Source: Pseudomonas azadiae
GTDB lineage: Bacteria; Pseudomonadota; Gammaproteobacteria; Pseudomonadales; Pseudomonadaceae
Direction: 5' to 3'
DNA length: 64,000 nt
Assembly: GCF_019145355.1 (NCBI RefSeq)
Contig: NZ_JAHSTY010000001.1
Span: 2,976,001 to 3,040,000 of the forward strand
The notes under the pieces were generated by a model that worked only from the letters and a program-made list of their open reading frames with translations, was not told the DNA's origin and did no database searches. This document shows positions 1 to 7,394 of the stretch, in pieces; position 1 is the stretch's first letter; every line of letters begins with the position of its first letter. The position numbers and the translations under genes are program-made.

Positions 1-637
1 GCTGTTCTTCATGTACGCCACGCTGCTGATCGCCGTGCCGACCGGGGTGAAGGTGTTCAACTGGGTCAGCACCATGTGGCAAGGCTCGCTGACCTTCGAG
101 ACGCCGATGCTGTTTGCCGTGGCGTTCGTGATCCTGTTCACCATCGGCGGCTTCTCCGGGCTGATGCTGGCGATTGCCCCGGCGGACTTCCAGTACCACG
201 ACACCTACTTTGTGGTGGCGCACTTCCATTACGTACTGGTGCCCGGCGCTATTTTCGGCATCTTCGCGTCGGCCTACTACTGGCTGCCGAAATGGACCGG
301 GCACATGTACGACGAAACCCTGGGCAAGCTGCACTTCTGGCTGTCTTTCGTGGGCATGAACATGGCTTTTTTCCCGATGCACTTCGTCGGGCTGGCGGGC
401 ATGCCGCGCCGGGTGCCGGACTACAACCTGCAGTTCGCCGACTTCAACATGGTCTCCTCGATTGGCGCCTTCATGTTTGGCGCTACGCAGATTTTCTTCC
501 TGTTTATCGTGATCAAGTGCATCCGCGGTGGTACGCCGGCACCGGCCAAGCCGTGGGATGGCGCCGAAGGCCTGGAGTGGAGCGTGCCCTCGCCGGCGCC
601 GTACCACACCTTCACTACGCCGCCGGAGGTTAAATGA
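1..637 (+). CDS. ctaD: Cytochrome c oxidase subunit I, C-terminal part (cut by window edge)
   Basis: Catalytic subunit of the aa3-type cytochrome c oxidase in the inner membrane. It reduces O2 to water with electrons from cytochrome c and pumps protons. The frame is open from the window edge, so the 5' part is missing and about 211 residues are visible. The segment DTYFVVAHFHYV carries the two histidines known in this family as ligands of heme a3 (first) and heme a (second). Several hydrophobic membrane spans follow, then a polar tail rich in Pro and Ala. ctaG, ctaE and the assembly genes follow on the same strand, which fits the family assignment. A REP palindrome separates it from ctaG. Confidence 0.97.
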   Translation, partial: LFFMYATLLIAVPTGVKVFNWVSTMWQGSLTFETPMLFAVAFVILFTIGGFSGLMLAIAPADFQYHDTYFVVAHFHYVLVPGAIFGIFASAYYWLPKWTGHMYDETLGKLHFWLSFVGMNMAFFPMHFVGLAGMPRRVPDYNLQFADFNMVSSIGAFMFGATQIFFLFIVIKCIRGGTPAPAKPWDGAEGLEWSVPSPAPYHTFTTPPEVK

Positions 638-657
638 ACCTGACGCCGCAAACCCCC

Positions 658-747
658 TGTGGGAGCTGGCTTGCCTGCGATAGCGGTGTATCAGGCGCCG
701 ACTCTATCGGCTGCCAGGGCCTCATCGCAGGCAAGCCAGCTCCCACA
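658..747. repeat. REP-type palindrome (Pseudomonas GTGGGAGCTGGC family)
   Basis: About 26-nt inverted arms starting TGTGGGAGCTGGCTTGCCTG and ending with their reverse complement flank a loop of about 40 nt. The same arms recur at 6463, 7271, 35023 and 45482, and a half copy sits at 16226. It lies between ctaD and ctaG, inside what looks like one transcription unit. A frame open through it joins ctaG but is not a credible coding extension. Confidence 0.93.
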
Positions 748-772
748 GAAAGTCAAAAGCGAGCGCTGCGCC

Positions 773-1324
773 ATGGCTGACTCCGTACCCCTCAAGCGCC
801 TGGTCACCCGCCTGCTGATCCTGGTGCTGGCGATGTTCGCCTTCGGCTTCGCCCTGGTGCCGATCTACGACGTGATGTGCAAGGCGTTCGGCATTAACGG
901 CAAGACGGCCGGGCAATACGAAGGCTCCCAGGTGGTGGACCCGTCGCGCCAGGTGCGCGTGCAGTTCCTGTCCACCAACGCCATCGACATGGTCTGGGAG
1001 TTTCATGCCAAGGCAGATGAAGTGGTGGTCAATCCCGGCGCGGTCACCGAGATGCTGTTCGTGGCGTTCAACCCCACCGACAAGGCCATGACCGCTCAGG
1101 CAGTGCCGAGCATTTCTCCGGCCGAAGCGGCGATGTATTTCCATAAGACTGAGTGCTTTTGTTTCACCCAGCAAGTGCTGCAACCAGGCGAGCGCATCGA
1201 AATGCCGGTGCGCTTCATTGTCGACCGCGACATGCCCAAGGATGTGAAGCATCTGACCCTGGCGTACACGCTGTTTGACATCACTGCGCGCCAACCGCCC
1301 GTGGCGGTTCGCACCGGGGGCTAG
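773..1324 (+). CDS. ctaG: Cytochrome c oxidase assembly protein CtaG/Cox11 (CuB insertion)
   Basis: Membrane-anchored copper chaperone that delivers Cu(I) to the CuB site of oxidase subunit I. The protein has 183 residues, usual for Cox11. One membrane span lies at about residues 10-30 and a soluble immunoglobulin-like domain follows. The family CFCF copper-binding motif is at residues 128-131. The frame is open further upstream, but that extension runs through the REP. I chose the ATG giving MADSVPLKRL, where homologous proteins begin. The ribosome-binding site is weak. It lies between ctaD and ctaE, the normal place for this gene. Confidence 0.95.
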   Translation: MADSVPLKRLVTRLLILVLAMFAFGFALVPIYDVMCKAFGINGKTAGQYEGSQVVDPSRQVRVQFLSTNAIDMVWEFHAKADEVVVNPGAVTEMLFVAFNPTDKAMTAQAVPSISPAEAAMYFHKTECFCFTQQVLQPGERIEMPVRFIVDRDMPKDVKHLTLAYTLFDITARQPPVAVRTGG

Positions 1325-1359
1325 CTACTGTTTGCCCGCTCAATCAGGAGAGCGAATAC

Positions 1360-2247
1360 ATGTCGACTCATGATACGTACTACGTACCAGCGCAAAGCAA
1401 ATGGCCGATAATTGCCACGTTTGGCCTGTTGATCAGCGTGTATGGCCTGGGCCTGTGGTTTAACGACTTGAAGGCGTTACGCCCGGAATCCCACGGCCCC
1501 TGGATCTTTTTCGTCGGTGGCCTGCTGCTGGCGTACATGATGTTTGGCTGGTTTGGTGCGGTGATCAAGGAAAGCCGCGCCGGTTTGTACAGCTCGCAGA
1601 TGGACCGCTCGTTCCGCTGGGGCATGAGCTGGTTCATCTTTTCCGAAGTGATGTTCTTTATTGCGTTCTTTGGGGCGCTGTTTTACGTACGCCACCTGTC
1701 CGCTCCAGCGTTGGCCGGTGAAGGACCCAAGGGCATCGCGCACATGCTCTGGCCGAACTTCGAGTTCGCCTGGCCGTTGCTGAACAATCCCGATCCCAAA
1801 CTCTATCCGGCACCCAAGGGCACGATCAGCCCGTGGGGCCTGCCGCTGGTCAACACCATTTTGCTGGTGAGCTCCAGCGTGACCATCACTATCGCCCACC
1901 ATGCCTTGCGCAAAGGCCATCGCGGCGCGCTGAAGCTGTGGTTGGCGATCACTGTGCTGTTGGGCGTAGCGTTCCTCGGGTTCCAGGCCGAGGAATATAT
2001 CCACGCTTACAAGGAGCTCGGGCTCACCCTCGGCTCGGGTGTCTACGGTGCCACCTTCTTCATGCTCACTGGTTTTCACGGCGCCCACGTCACCATCGGC
2101 ACGATCATTTTGTTCGTGATGCTGATGCGCATCCTCAAGGGCCACTTCGATGCCGAGCACCAGTTCGGTTTCGAGGCGGCCAGTTGGTATTGGCACTTTG
2201 TGGATGTGGTGTGGATCGGGCTGTTTTTCTTCGTTTATGTGCTGTGA
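1360..2247 (+). CDS. ctaE: Cytochrome c oxidase subunit III
   Basis: Inner-membrane subunit III of the aa3 oxidase. It stabilises the catalytic core and has no metal centre. The 295 residues form about seven membrane spans, and the segments FHGAHVTIG and WYWHFVDVVWIGLFFFVYVL are typical of the COX3 C-terminal half. AGGAG lies 9 bases before the ATG and supports the start. The gene follows ctaG by 35 bases and its stop lies 6 bases from the stop of the convergent DUF2909 gene, so there is no room for a separate terminator. Confidence 0.97.
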   Translation: MSTHDTYYVPAQSKWPIIATFGLLISVYGLGLWFNDLKALRPESHGPWIFFVGGLLLAYMMFGWFGAVIKESRAGLYSSQMDRSFRWGMSWFIFSEVMFFIAFFGALFYVRHLSAPALAGEGPKGIAHMLWPNFEFAWPLLNNPDPKLYPAPKGTISPWGLPLVNTILLVSSSVTITIAHHALRKGHRGALKLWLAITVLLGVAFLGFQAEEYIHAYKELGLTLGSGVYGATFFMLTGFHGAHVTIGTIILFVMLMRILKGHFDAEHQFGFEAASWYWHFVDVVWIGLFFFVYVL

Positions 2248-2253
2248 GGTGCC

Positions 2254-2457
2254 TCACCACGGTGCATGAGAAACCAGTTGGCCGCTGAAAAAGCCCCAGG
2301 TGATCAAGGCCAGGGTCATCACGGCCAGCACGACACGTACGGTCAAGGCCGTGACGAGGCGGTTGGAGTGGCCCTCGTCCTTGACCAGGAAGAACAAGCC
2401 ACTGAACAGGCTCACGACAGTCGCGATCAGCATCAGGGCAATGGCTGCTTTGAGCAT
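2254..2457 (-). CDS. DUF2909 family twin-span membrane protein
   Basis: Small protein of 67 residues that is nearly all membrane: one span at about residues 3-25 (MLKAAIALMLIATVVSLFSG) and a second at about 38-60. A short basic and acidic loop joins them. Small proteins of this type are found beside aa3 oxidase genes in Pseudomonas, and the DUF2909 assignment is from that pattern. The frame extends upstream, but the ATG of MLKAAIAL is the start that makes a sensible membrane protein. It is read against the oxidase genes and lies head to head with the SURF1 gene. Its role is unknown; help with oxidase assembly is only a guess from position. Confidence 0.75.
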   Translation of the reverse strand: MLKAAIALMLIATVVSLFSGLFFLVKDEGHSNRLVTALTVRVVLAVMTLALITWGFFSGQLVSHAPW

Positions 2458-2528
2458 GGTCAGGCTCCCGGCTTTGATGGGCAATGAAGGGGAATGGGCG
2501 GGCAATGAAAACAAGTATAGCCAGCGCC

Positions 2529-3269
2529 ATGAAATGCTTTCGTCCCGGGGTCGCACCCACGCTGGTCGTGCTGGTGTTGCTGCCGCTGATGGTGGGCCTG
2601 GGGTTCTGGCAATTGTCTCGCGGCCATGAAAAACAGCGGCTGGTGGACAGTTATACCGAGCGGCGCGCGGCTGATCCGGTCAGCAGTGCGCAACTCAATG
2701 ACATCACTGACCCGGCGTTTCGCCGCGTGCAGTTGCGCGGCCAGTTCGACGCCGAGCACAGCGTGCTGCTCGATAACCGGATGCGCGACGGCAAGGCCGG
2801 CGTTGAACTGCTGCAACCCTTTCACGACCAGGCCAGCGGCCTGTGGCTGTTGCTCAATCGCGGCTGGCTGCCCTGGCCGGACCGGCGCACGCCGCCGGTC
2901 TTCAGCACCCCTGAACAGCCGTTGAATCTGCAGGCCTGGGTGTACGTCGCCCCCGGCGAAACCTTTCAGCTGCATGCCGACCCGGCGGGCGCGCAATGGC
3001 CACGCCTGCTGACCGCGCTGCACCCCGCCGCGTTGTGGGCTGAGCTGGGTCGCAACGGTTTCGCCTATGAACTGCGGGCCGAAGCAGGCCCCGGCACCTA
3101 CGAAACCACGTGGCCCATCGTGGCCATGGGGCCGGAAAAACACCTGGCGTATGCCGTGCAGTGGTTCGCCATGTCGCTGGCCCTGCTGGCGCTTTATCTC
3201 TATCTCGGATGGCACAACAAAAAGGAGAAGCCCCATGGGAGCGGCCATGAGTCCACCCAACACGTCTGA
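2529..3269 (+). CDS. SURF1 family oxidase assembly protein
   Basis: Inner-membrane assembly factor of the SURF1/Shy1 family, linked to heme a insertion into oxidase subunit I. About 246 residues: an N-terminal span (PTLVVLVLLPLMVGLGFWQL), a periplasmic domain holding the family-like stretches GFWQLSR, LLDNRM and LLNRGWLPW, and a C-terminal span near YAVQWFAMSLALLALYLYL. The two-span layout is the standard SURF1 form. Three in-frame ATGs (2484, 2505, 2529) are possible. I chose the last because the family usually begins a few residues before the first span; ribosome-binding signals do not decide it. The 3' end overlaps the next gene by 35 bases. Confidence 0.9.
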   Translation: MKCFRPGVAPTLVVLVLLPLMVGLGFWQLSRGHEKQRLVDSYTERRAADPVSSAQLNDITDPAFRRVQLRGQFDAEHSVLLDNRMRDGKAGVELLQPFHDQASGLWLLLNRGWLPWPDRRTPPVFSTPEQPLNLQAWVYVAPGETFQLHADPAGAQWPRLLTALHPAALWAELGRNGFAYELRAEAGPGTYETTWPIVAMGPEKHLAYAVQWFAMSLALLALYLYLGWHNKKEKPHGSGHESTQHV

Positions 3270-3819
3270 ACTGCCTGATCGGCGCAAAGGCCGTTGGCAG
3301 TTGATCCTGATCCTGCTGATGGTCATCGGCCCAATGGCGCTGGCGACCTTCATGTACAAGCTGCAGTTCTGGGTTCCGGACGGCCGCAGCTACCATGGTG
3401 ACCTGATCGGCAACGGCCAGACTCGCGGCGACATTGGCGTGCAGGCCGACGAACAGCGTTGGCAATTGCTGGTGACGGCACCCGCCGCCTGCGCCGCCGA
3501 TTGCCGGCAACTGGTGTATCTCGCGCGCCAATTGCAGATCGGCCTGGGGCGCGACGCTTCCCGCGCCAGCCATGCCTTGGCCAGCGCGCAGCCCGTCAGC
3601 AGCGATTACGACGCCAAGCTCAAGGCCGAGTACCCGCAACTGCAGCGCTACCCGCTGGACCTGTCGACATTCACCAAAAACGCCAGTGCGCCGGGTGATG
3701 CACAGCTGTGGATCGTCGATCCCCACGGCAACCTGGTGTTGCGCTACGACGCCACGGTCAAGGGCAAGGACTTGCTCAACGACCTGCGCCATCTGCTGAA
3801 ACTGTCGAACATCGGATAG
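3235..3819 (+). CDS. Membrane-anchored thioredoxin-fold-like protein of the oxidase cluster
   Basis: 194 residues with one N-terminal span (LILILLMVIGPMALATFMYK) and a periplasmic domain. The domain carries two cysteines as CAADC, a C-x3-C spacing like the copper-binding motif of Sco proteins, and near the C-terminus the strand LWIVDPHGNLVLRYD, which resembles the late strands of a thioredoxin fold. It is therefore plausibly a divergent Sco/thioredoxin-like assembly factor; this is inference, since the segment around the cysteines does not match canonical Sco. AAAAGGAGAAG just upstream supports the start inside the SURF1 gene, giving translational coupling. ctaA follows after 10 bases. Confidence 0.8.
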   Translation: MGAAMSPPNTSELPDRRKGRWQLILILLMVIGPMALATFMYKLQFWVPDGRSYHGDLIGNGQTRGDIGVQADEQRWQLLVTAPAACAADCRQLVYLARQLQIGLGRDASRASHALASAQPVSSDYDAKLKAEYPQLQRYPLDLSTFTKNASAPGDAQLWIVDPHGNLVLRYDATVKGKDLLNDLRHLLKLSNIG

Positions 3820-3829
3820 GGGCATCGTC

Positions 3830-4909
3830 ATGGCCAAACCCGGATTTCGCCTCGCGTTGTTTGCCACCTTGCTGGCGCTGGTCGTCGTGCTGCTCGGTGC
3901 CTATACCCGTCTGACCCACGCGGGGCTGGGCTGCCCGGACTGGCCCGGCTGCTATGGCTTTATCAGCGTGCCGCAAAGCGAAGCCCAGTTGGCGCATGCC
4001 GAGCTGCATTTTCCCGAAGCGCCGGTGGAAGCGGCCAAGGGTTGGAGCGAGATGATCCATCGTTACTTCGCTGGCACGCTGGGGTTGCTGATTGCGCTGC
4101 TGGCGGCGCGTTCGTGGCACCATCGGCGTGATCCGGGCCAGCCGGTGAAACTGCCGCTGTTCGTGCTGGCGGTGGTGGTTGCCCAGGCGGCGTTTGGCAT
4201 GTGGACGGTGACGTTGAAGCTGTGGCCGCAGGTGGTGACCGGCCATCTGCTAGGCGGCTTTGCCACCTTGAGCCTGCTGTTTTTGCTGACGTTGCGCCTG
4301 TCCGGCGTACTGCCCGCATTGATCGTGCCCAAGCGCCTGCAATATTGGGCCACCGCCGGGCTGGTGCTGGTGATCGCGCAGATTGCGCTCGGTGGTTGGG
4401 TCAGCGCCAACTACGCGGCGGTGGCCTGTGTTGATTTGCCGACGTGTCATGGTGATTGGTGGCCGGCTGCGGATTTCGCCAACGGCTTTCATCTCACCCA
4501 GCACATCGGCCCCAACTACCTGGGTGGGCAATTGGACAGCGAAGCGCGCACCGCCATCCACCTGACCCACCGCGTTGGCGCTGTGATCGTCAGCCTGGTG
4601 CTGCTCGGCCTGGCCTGGCAACTGCGTGCGGTCGGCATGACGCGGTTGGCGGGTTTGCTGCTGATGGCCCTGGCCGCGCAAGTCTGCCTGGGTGTGAGCA
4701 ATGTGTATTTCGGCCTGCCGCTGCCGGTGGCGGTCGGGCATAACGCCGGGGGCGCGGCGCTGTTGCTGACCCTGGTGCTGGTCAATTATCACGCGCGCAC
4801 CAGCCTGGTCCGGGTGCGCAAGCCGCTGCCATTCGCTTGGCGATTTATCCCGCGCAAGCCGGTGTCGGGCCTGATGACCCTTAAAGGAGAGATGCCATGG
4901 CGACCCTGA
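3830..4909 (+). CDS. ctaA: Heme A synthase (Cox15/CtaA)
   Basis: Integral membrane monooxygenase that converts heme O to heme A for the aa3 oxidase. The 359 residues form about eight spans. The N-terminal stretch GAYTRLTHAGLGCPDWPGCYG is typical of Cox15, as is the paired second-half motif with CVDLPTC. Conserved histidines that could bind heme lie in MIHRYFAG, GHLLGG, LTHRVGAVI and GHNAGGAALL. The start ATG follows GGATAGGGG. The end overlaps cyoE by 13 bases, so heme O and heme A synthesis are coupled. The last 30 residues are basic and cytoplasmic. Confidence 0.95.
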   Translation: MAKPGFRLALFATLLALVVVLLGAYTRLTHAGLGCPDWPGCYGFISVPQSEAQLAHAELHFPEAPVEAAKGWSEMIHRYFAGTLGLLIALLAARSWHHRRDPGQPVKLPLFVLAVVVAQAAFGMWTVTLKLWPQVVTGHLLGGFATLSLLFLLTLRLSGVLPALIVPKRLQYWATAGLVLVIAQIALGGWVSANYAAVACVDLPTCHGDWWPAADFANGFHLTQHIGPNYLGGQLDSEARTAIHLTHRVGAVIVSLVLLGLAWQLRAVGMTRLAGLLLMALAAQVCLGVSNVYFGLPLPVAVGHNAGGAALLLTLVLVNYHARTSLVRVRKPLPFAWRFIPRKPVSGLMTLKGEMPWRP

Positions 4910-5796
4910 TCGGCGCGCGACACGGCCAGGCGATCTGGCGTGACTACCTGGAGCTGACCAAGCCCAAGGTGGTGGTGCTGATGCTCATCACTTCATTGGT
5001 GGGGATGTTTCTGGCGACCCGTGCCGGCGTGCCGTGGACGGTGCTGGTGTTCGGCAACCTGGGGATTGCCCTGTGTGCGGGCGGCGCGGCGGCGGTCAAC
5101 CATGTGGTGGATCGGCGGATTGACGCGGTAATGGCGCGCACCCATAAGCGGCCAATGGCAGAGGGGCGTGTGTCACCACTGGCGGCGTTGGCGTTTGCAT
5201 TGTTTCTGGCTGTTGCAGGGTTGGCGCTGTTGCTGGCGTTCACCAATGCGCTGGCGGCATGGCTGACCCTGGCTTCGTTGCTGGGCTACGCGGTGATCTA
5301 CACCGGCTTTTTAAAGCGCGCGACGCCGCAGAATATTGTCATCGGCGGGCTGGCCGGCGGCGCTCCGCCTTTGTTGGGTTGGGTTGCGGTCACCGGCCAT
5401 GTCAGCGCCGAACCCTTGCTGCTGGTGCTGATCATCTTCGCCTGGACCCCGCCGCATTTCTGGGCGCTGGCCATTCACCGCAAGGAGGAATACGCCAAGG
5501 CAAACATCCCGATGCTGCCAGTCACCCATGGCGAGCATTACACCAAGGTGCACATCCTGCTCTACACCTTCGCCCTGCTGGCGGTGAGCCTGATGCCTTA
5601 TGTGATCCATATGAGCGGCCTGCTCTACCTTGCGTGCGCGCTGGTATTGGGCGGGCGCTTTCTGCAATGGGCCTGGGTGTTGTACCGTGGCGCTCGGCCG
5701 CACGCGGCGATCAACACCTTCAAGTACTCTATCGGGTACCTGTTCCTGCTGTTTATCGCCCTGCTCGTAGACCACTACCTACTGTTGAACCTATGA
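4897..5796 (+). CDS. cyoE: Protoheme IX farnesyltransferase (heme O synthase)
   Basis: UbiA-superfamily membrane prenyltransferase that adds farnesyl to protoheme to make heme O, the substrate of CtaA. The 299 residues form about nine spans. The Asp-rich motif NHVVDRRIDAVMARTHKRP fits the family pattern NxxxDxxxD followed by the MxRTxxRP signature, and YAKANIPMLPV is the conserved later loop. TTAAAGGAGA precedes the ATG. The gene is also called ctaB in aa3 operons. The stop overlaps the sco start as ATGA. Confidence 0.96.
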   Translation: MATLIGARHGQAIWRDYLELTKPKVVVLMLITSLVGMFLATRAGVPWTVLVFGNLGIALCAGGAAAVNHVVDRRIDAVMARTHKRPMAEGRVSPLAALAFALFLAVAGLALLLAFTNALAAWLTLASLLGYAVIYTGFLKRATPQNIVIGGLAGGAPPLLGWVAVTGHVSAEPLLLVLIIFAWTPPHFWALAIHRKEEYAKANIPMLPVTHGEHYTKVHILLYTFALLAVSLMPYVIHMSGLLYLACALVLGGRFLQWAWVLYRGARPHAAINTFKYSIGYLFLLFIALLVDHYLLLNL

Positions 5797-6428
5797 CTCG
5801 AACTCAAAAGACTGTCTTCATCCTGGTGGCCCTGGTGGCATTGATCATGGGCCTGACCGTTAACAAAGTGCTCTCGGGCAAGGGCCAGGGCGACCCGACC
5901 GCGTTGATCGACGCCGGCATCATCCTGCTGCCGCAAAGCCGTCAATTGCCGCCGGTGACCATGACAGACCAGAGCGGCCAGCCGGTGCTCGTCAACGAAT
6001 TGAAAGGCAAGTGGAGCCTGCTGTTCTTCGGCTACACCTTCTGCCCGGACATCTGCCCCACCACCCTCGCCCAACTGCGCCAGATCAAGAGCGAGTTGCC
6101 CAAGGACGTTGTGGATAAGTTGCAGGTGGTCCTGGTGAGCGTCGACCCGAACCGCGATACGCCGACCCAGCTCAAGCAGTACCTGGGCTACTTCGACCCG
6201 CAGTTCCAGGGCCTCACCGGCACGAATGTGGAGGATGTACAGAAAGTCTCGAATGCCGTGAGCATCCCGTTCATTCCCGCCGATACCAGCAAGCCGAACT
6301 ACACCGTCGACCATAGCGGCAACCTCGCGCTGATCGGGCCCGATGGGACGCAGCGCGGGTTTATTCGTGCGCCGCTGAACAGCCAGAAGCTGGTGGCGCA
6401 ATTGCCGGGGTTGCTACAGCGTAAGTAA
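5793..6428 (+). CDS. SCO1/SenC family copper chaperone for cytochrome oxidase
   Basis: Membrane-anchored thioredoxin-fold protein that loads the CuA site of oxidase subunit II. 211 residues: one N-terminal span (FILVALVALIMGLTV), then the fold. The Cu ligands expected for Sco are all visible: Cys84 and Cys88 in YTFCPDICPTT and His174 in TVDHSGN. The frame is open far upstream through cyoE in another frame, but the ATG overlapping the cyoE stop (ATGA) is the sensible start. It is the last gene of the oxidase cluster; a REP follows about 35 bases after the stop. Confidence 0.95.
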   Translation: MTRTQKTVFILVALVALIMGLTVNKVLSGKGQGDPTALIDAGIILLPQSRQLPPVTMTDQSGQPVLVNELKGKWSLLFFGYTFCPDICPTTLAQLRQIKSELPKDVVDKLQVVLVSVDPNRDTPTQLKQYLGYFDPQFQGLTGTNVEDVQKVSNAVSIPFIPADTSKPNYTVDHSGNLALIGPDGTQRGFIRAPLNSQKLVAQLPGLLQRK

Positions 6429-6462
6429 GCCGATCACCATCCCTGCCAACAACACACATCAC

Positions 6463-6553
6463 CTGTGGGAGCTGGCTTGCCTGCGATAGCGGTGGACCAG
6501 TACCTGATAGGCTGGCTGACCCACCGCCATCGCAGGCAAGCCAGCTCCCACAG
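6463..6553. repeat. REP-type palindrome downstream of sco
   Basis: Same arms as the element at 658, here starting CTGTGGGAGCTGGCTTGCCT and closing with the exact complement. The inner loop also pairs partly (ATAGCGGTGG with CCACCGCCAT). It sits after the oxidase cluster and could protect or end its transcript. Confidence 0.93.
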
Positions 6554-6654
6554 TGTTTTTGTGCAAGGGTTGAACATGGCGTCGTCGGATATTTCCTGCA
6601 AGATGTCGCGCCCTACATGAACTTGTTGGGCGCTCTTGGGGTGGCTAGTCTTTG

Positions 6655-6889
6655 CCCTGTCGCTGCAAATTCAGTGACAGGGTGTGGAAGCCCTTATATC
6701 GTTAGGCGCACAAAGCGCCACCAAGTGTCAGGCGCTTTTTTTCTTGTCTGCGTTTTATGGTGGTTGTGCGCGGGGCGCTTTCGAGTGCGCCGGGTGCCTA
6801 ACGTCCCGGTCTTCCACACCTGCGTACAACCGCCACCCATTACGTGGAAGTAATGCTTGGCGGTCCTTTGATACGTTAGGAGCCAGACC
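6655..6889 (+). promoter_or_regulatory. Structured leader of the Bro-N gene, candidate riboregulator
   Basis: Seen in the sequence: helix CCCTGTC/GACAGGG (6655-6661 with 6676-6682); outer helix GGTGTGGAAG/CTTCCACACC (6681-6690 with 6811-6820); inner helix CGTTAGGCGC with GGTGCCTAACG (6700-6709 with 6794-6803, one G-U); a terminator hairpin inside it; hairpin GGCGC/GCGCC (6774-6778 with 6787-6791); and a hairpin with CCGCCA..CATTAC pairing GTAATG..TGGCGG (6830-6863). A second CGTTAGG (6874-6880) overlaps the ribosome-binding site TAGGAG and can also pair with CCTAACG at 6797-6803. The competing pairings suggest a switch; function is inferred. Short frames through this block look non-coding. 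Confidence 0.6.
6712..6742 (+). terminator. Intrinsic terminator-like hairpin inside the Bro-N leader
   Basis: Perfect 8-bp stem AAAGCGCC/GGCGCTTT with an 11-nt loop, followed by a run of T. The 5' strand GCGCC can instead pair with GGCGC at 6705-6709 (loop ACAAA), a possible antiterminator. The hairpin is upstream of the coding start, as in attenuators. Confidence 0.65.
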
Positions 6890-7246
6890 ATGCAAGTACT
6901 TACCCCTGATCCGCCTACCACCGCCGAAGTATTCACCCGTCACCATCACCAACTGCACGCCGTGCTGATCGATGGCCAACCGTGGTTCAGTGCCTCTGAC
7001 ATCGGTCACCTGATGGGCCTGCACCTCAACCCGGCGTTACTGCGAAAACTCGATCCTGATCAGCAACACACCCTGGCCCTGATCACTCACGGTCATTGCG
7101 CACCGACCTTGATGATCAGCGAGTCTGGCGTCTATGCGATGCTCATCTATCACTACTACCCGGAGAACCGTTGCCTGCGTCAGTGGCTGACTCATGAGGT
7201 CATACCTGCGCTGCGTGGCAAGCTGCGGTTAAGTGTGTCGGTCTGA
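6890..7246 (+). CDS. Small standalone Bro-N domain protein
   Basis: 118 residues that read as a single Bro-N (BRO family N-terminal) domain. The stretch VLIDGQPWFSASDIGHLMGL resembles the 'wF.a.DIa..Lg' core of Bro-N/phage antirepressor proteins, and SGVYAMLIYHYYPENRCLRQWLTHEVIPALR matches the usual second half (SE.GlY.Lif.s..p.ak.F..Wv..evlP.ir). Bro-N domains are known from phage and baculovirus proteins and bind DNA. No C-terminal partner domain is present. TAGGAG lies 7 bases before the ATG. No phage genes are nearby; the structured leader upstream and REPs on both sides are notable. Its role here is unknown. Confidence 0.8.
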   Translation: MQVLTPDPPTTAEVFTRHHHQLHAVLIDGQPWFSASDIGHLMGLHLNPALLRKLDPDQQHTLALITHGHCAPTLMISESGVYAMLIYHYYPENRCLRQWLTHEVIPALRGKLRLSVSV

Positions 7247-7270
7247 TCTCTCAGGCAACACACAAAGCAA

Positions 7271-7359
7271 ATGTGGGAGCTGGCTTGCCTGCGATGCAAG
7301 CACCTCGGTGTGTCAGTCACACCTCGGTGATGCTATCGCAGGCAAGCCAGCTCCCACAT
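7271..7359. repeat. REP-type palindrome between the Bro-N gene and metQ
   Basis: Arms start ATGTGGGAGCTGGCTTGCCT and end with the complement CTCCCACAT followed by a run of T. The loop holds a second pairing (ACACCTCGGTG-like repeats). It lies between convergent genes and could act as a two-way terminator. Confidence 0.92.
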
Positions 7360-7394
7360 TTTTTGTTCTTCAGTGTTTTGGAGGTCTAGACCGA

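Noticed and set aside
659..772. N-terminal extension of ctaG through the REP
   Set aside because: The frame is open by chance in the palindrome. The Cox11 family begins at MADSVPLKRL and the REP is repeated elsewhere.
6617..6968. Short overlapping frames (78-94 codons) in the Bro-N leader
   Set aside because: They cross the terminator hairpin and the paired helices, lack ribosome-binding sites and show unnatural residue mixes. The paired helices explain the sequence better.
6890..7246. Bro-N gene as part of a prophage
   Set aside because: No integrase, structural, lysis or replication genes lie within the window, and the neighbours are housekeeping genes. It is kept as a lone gene.
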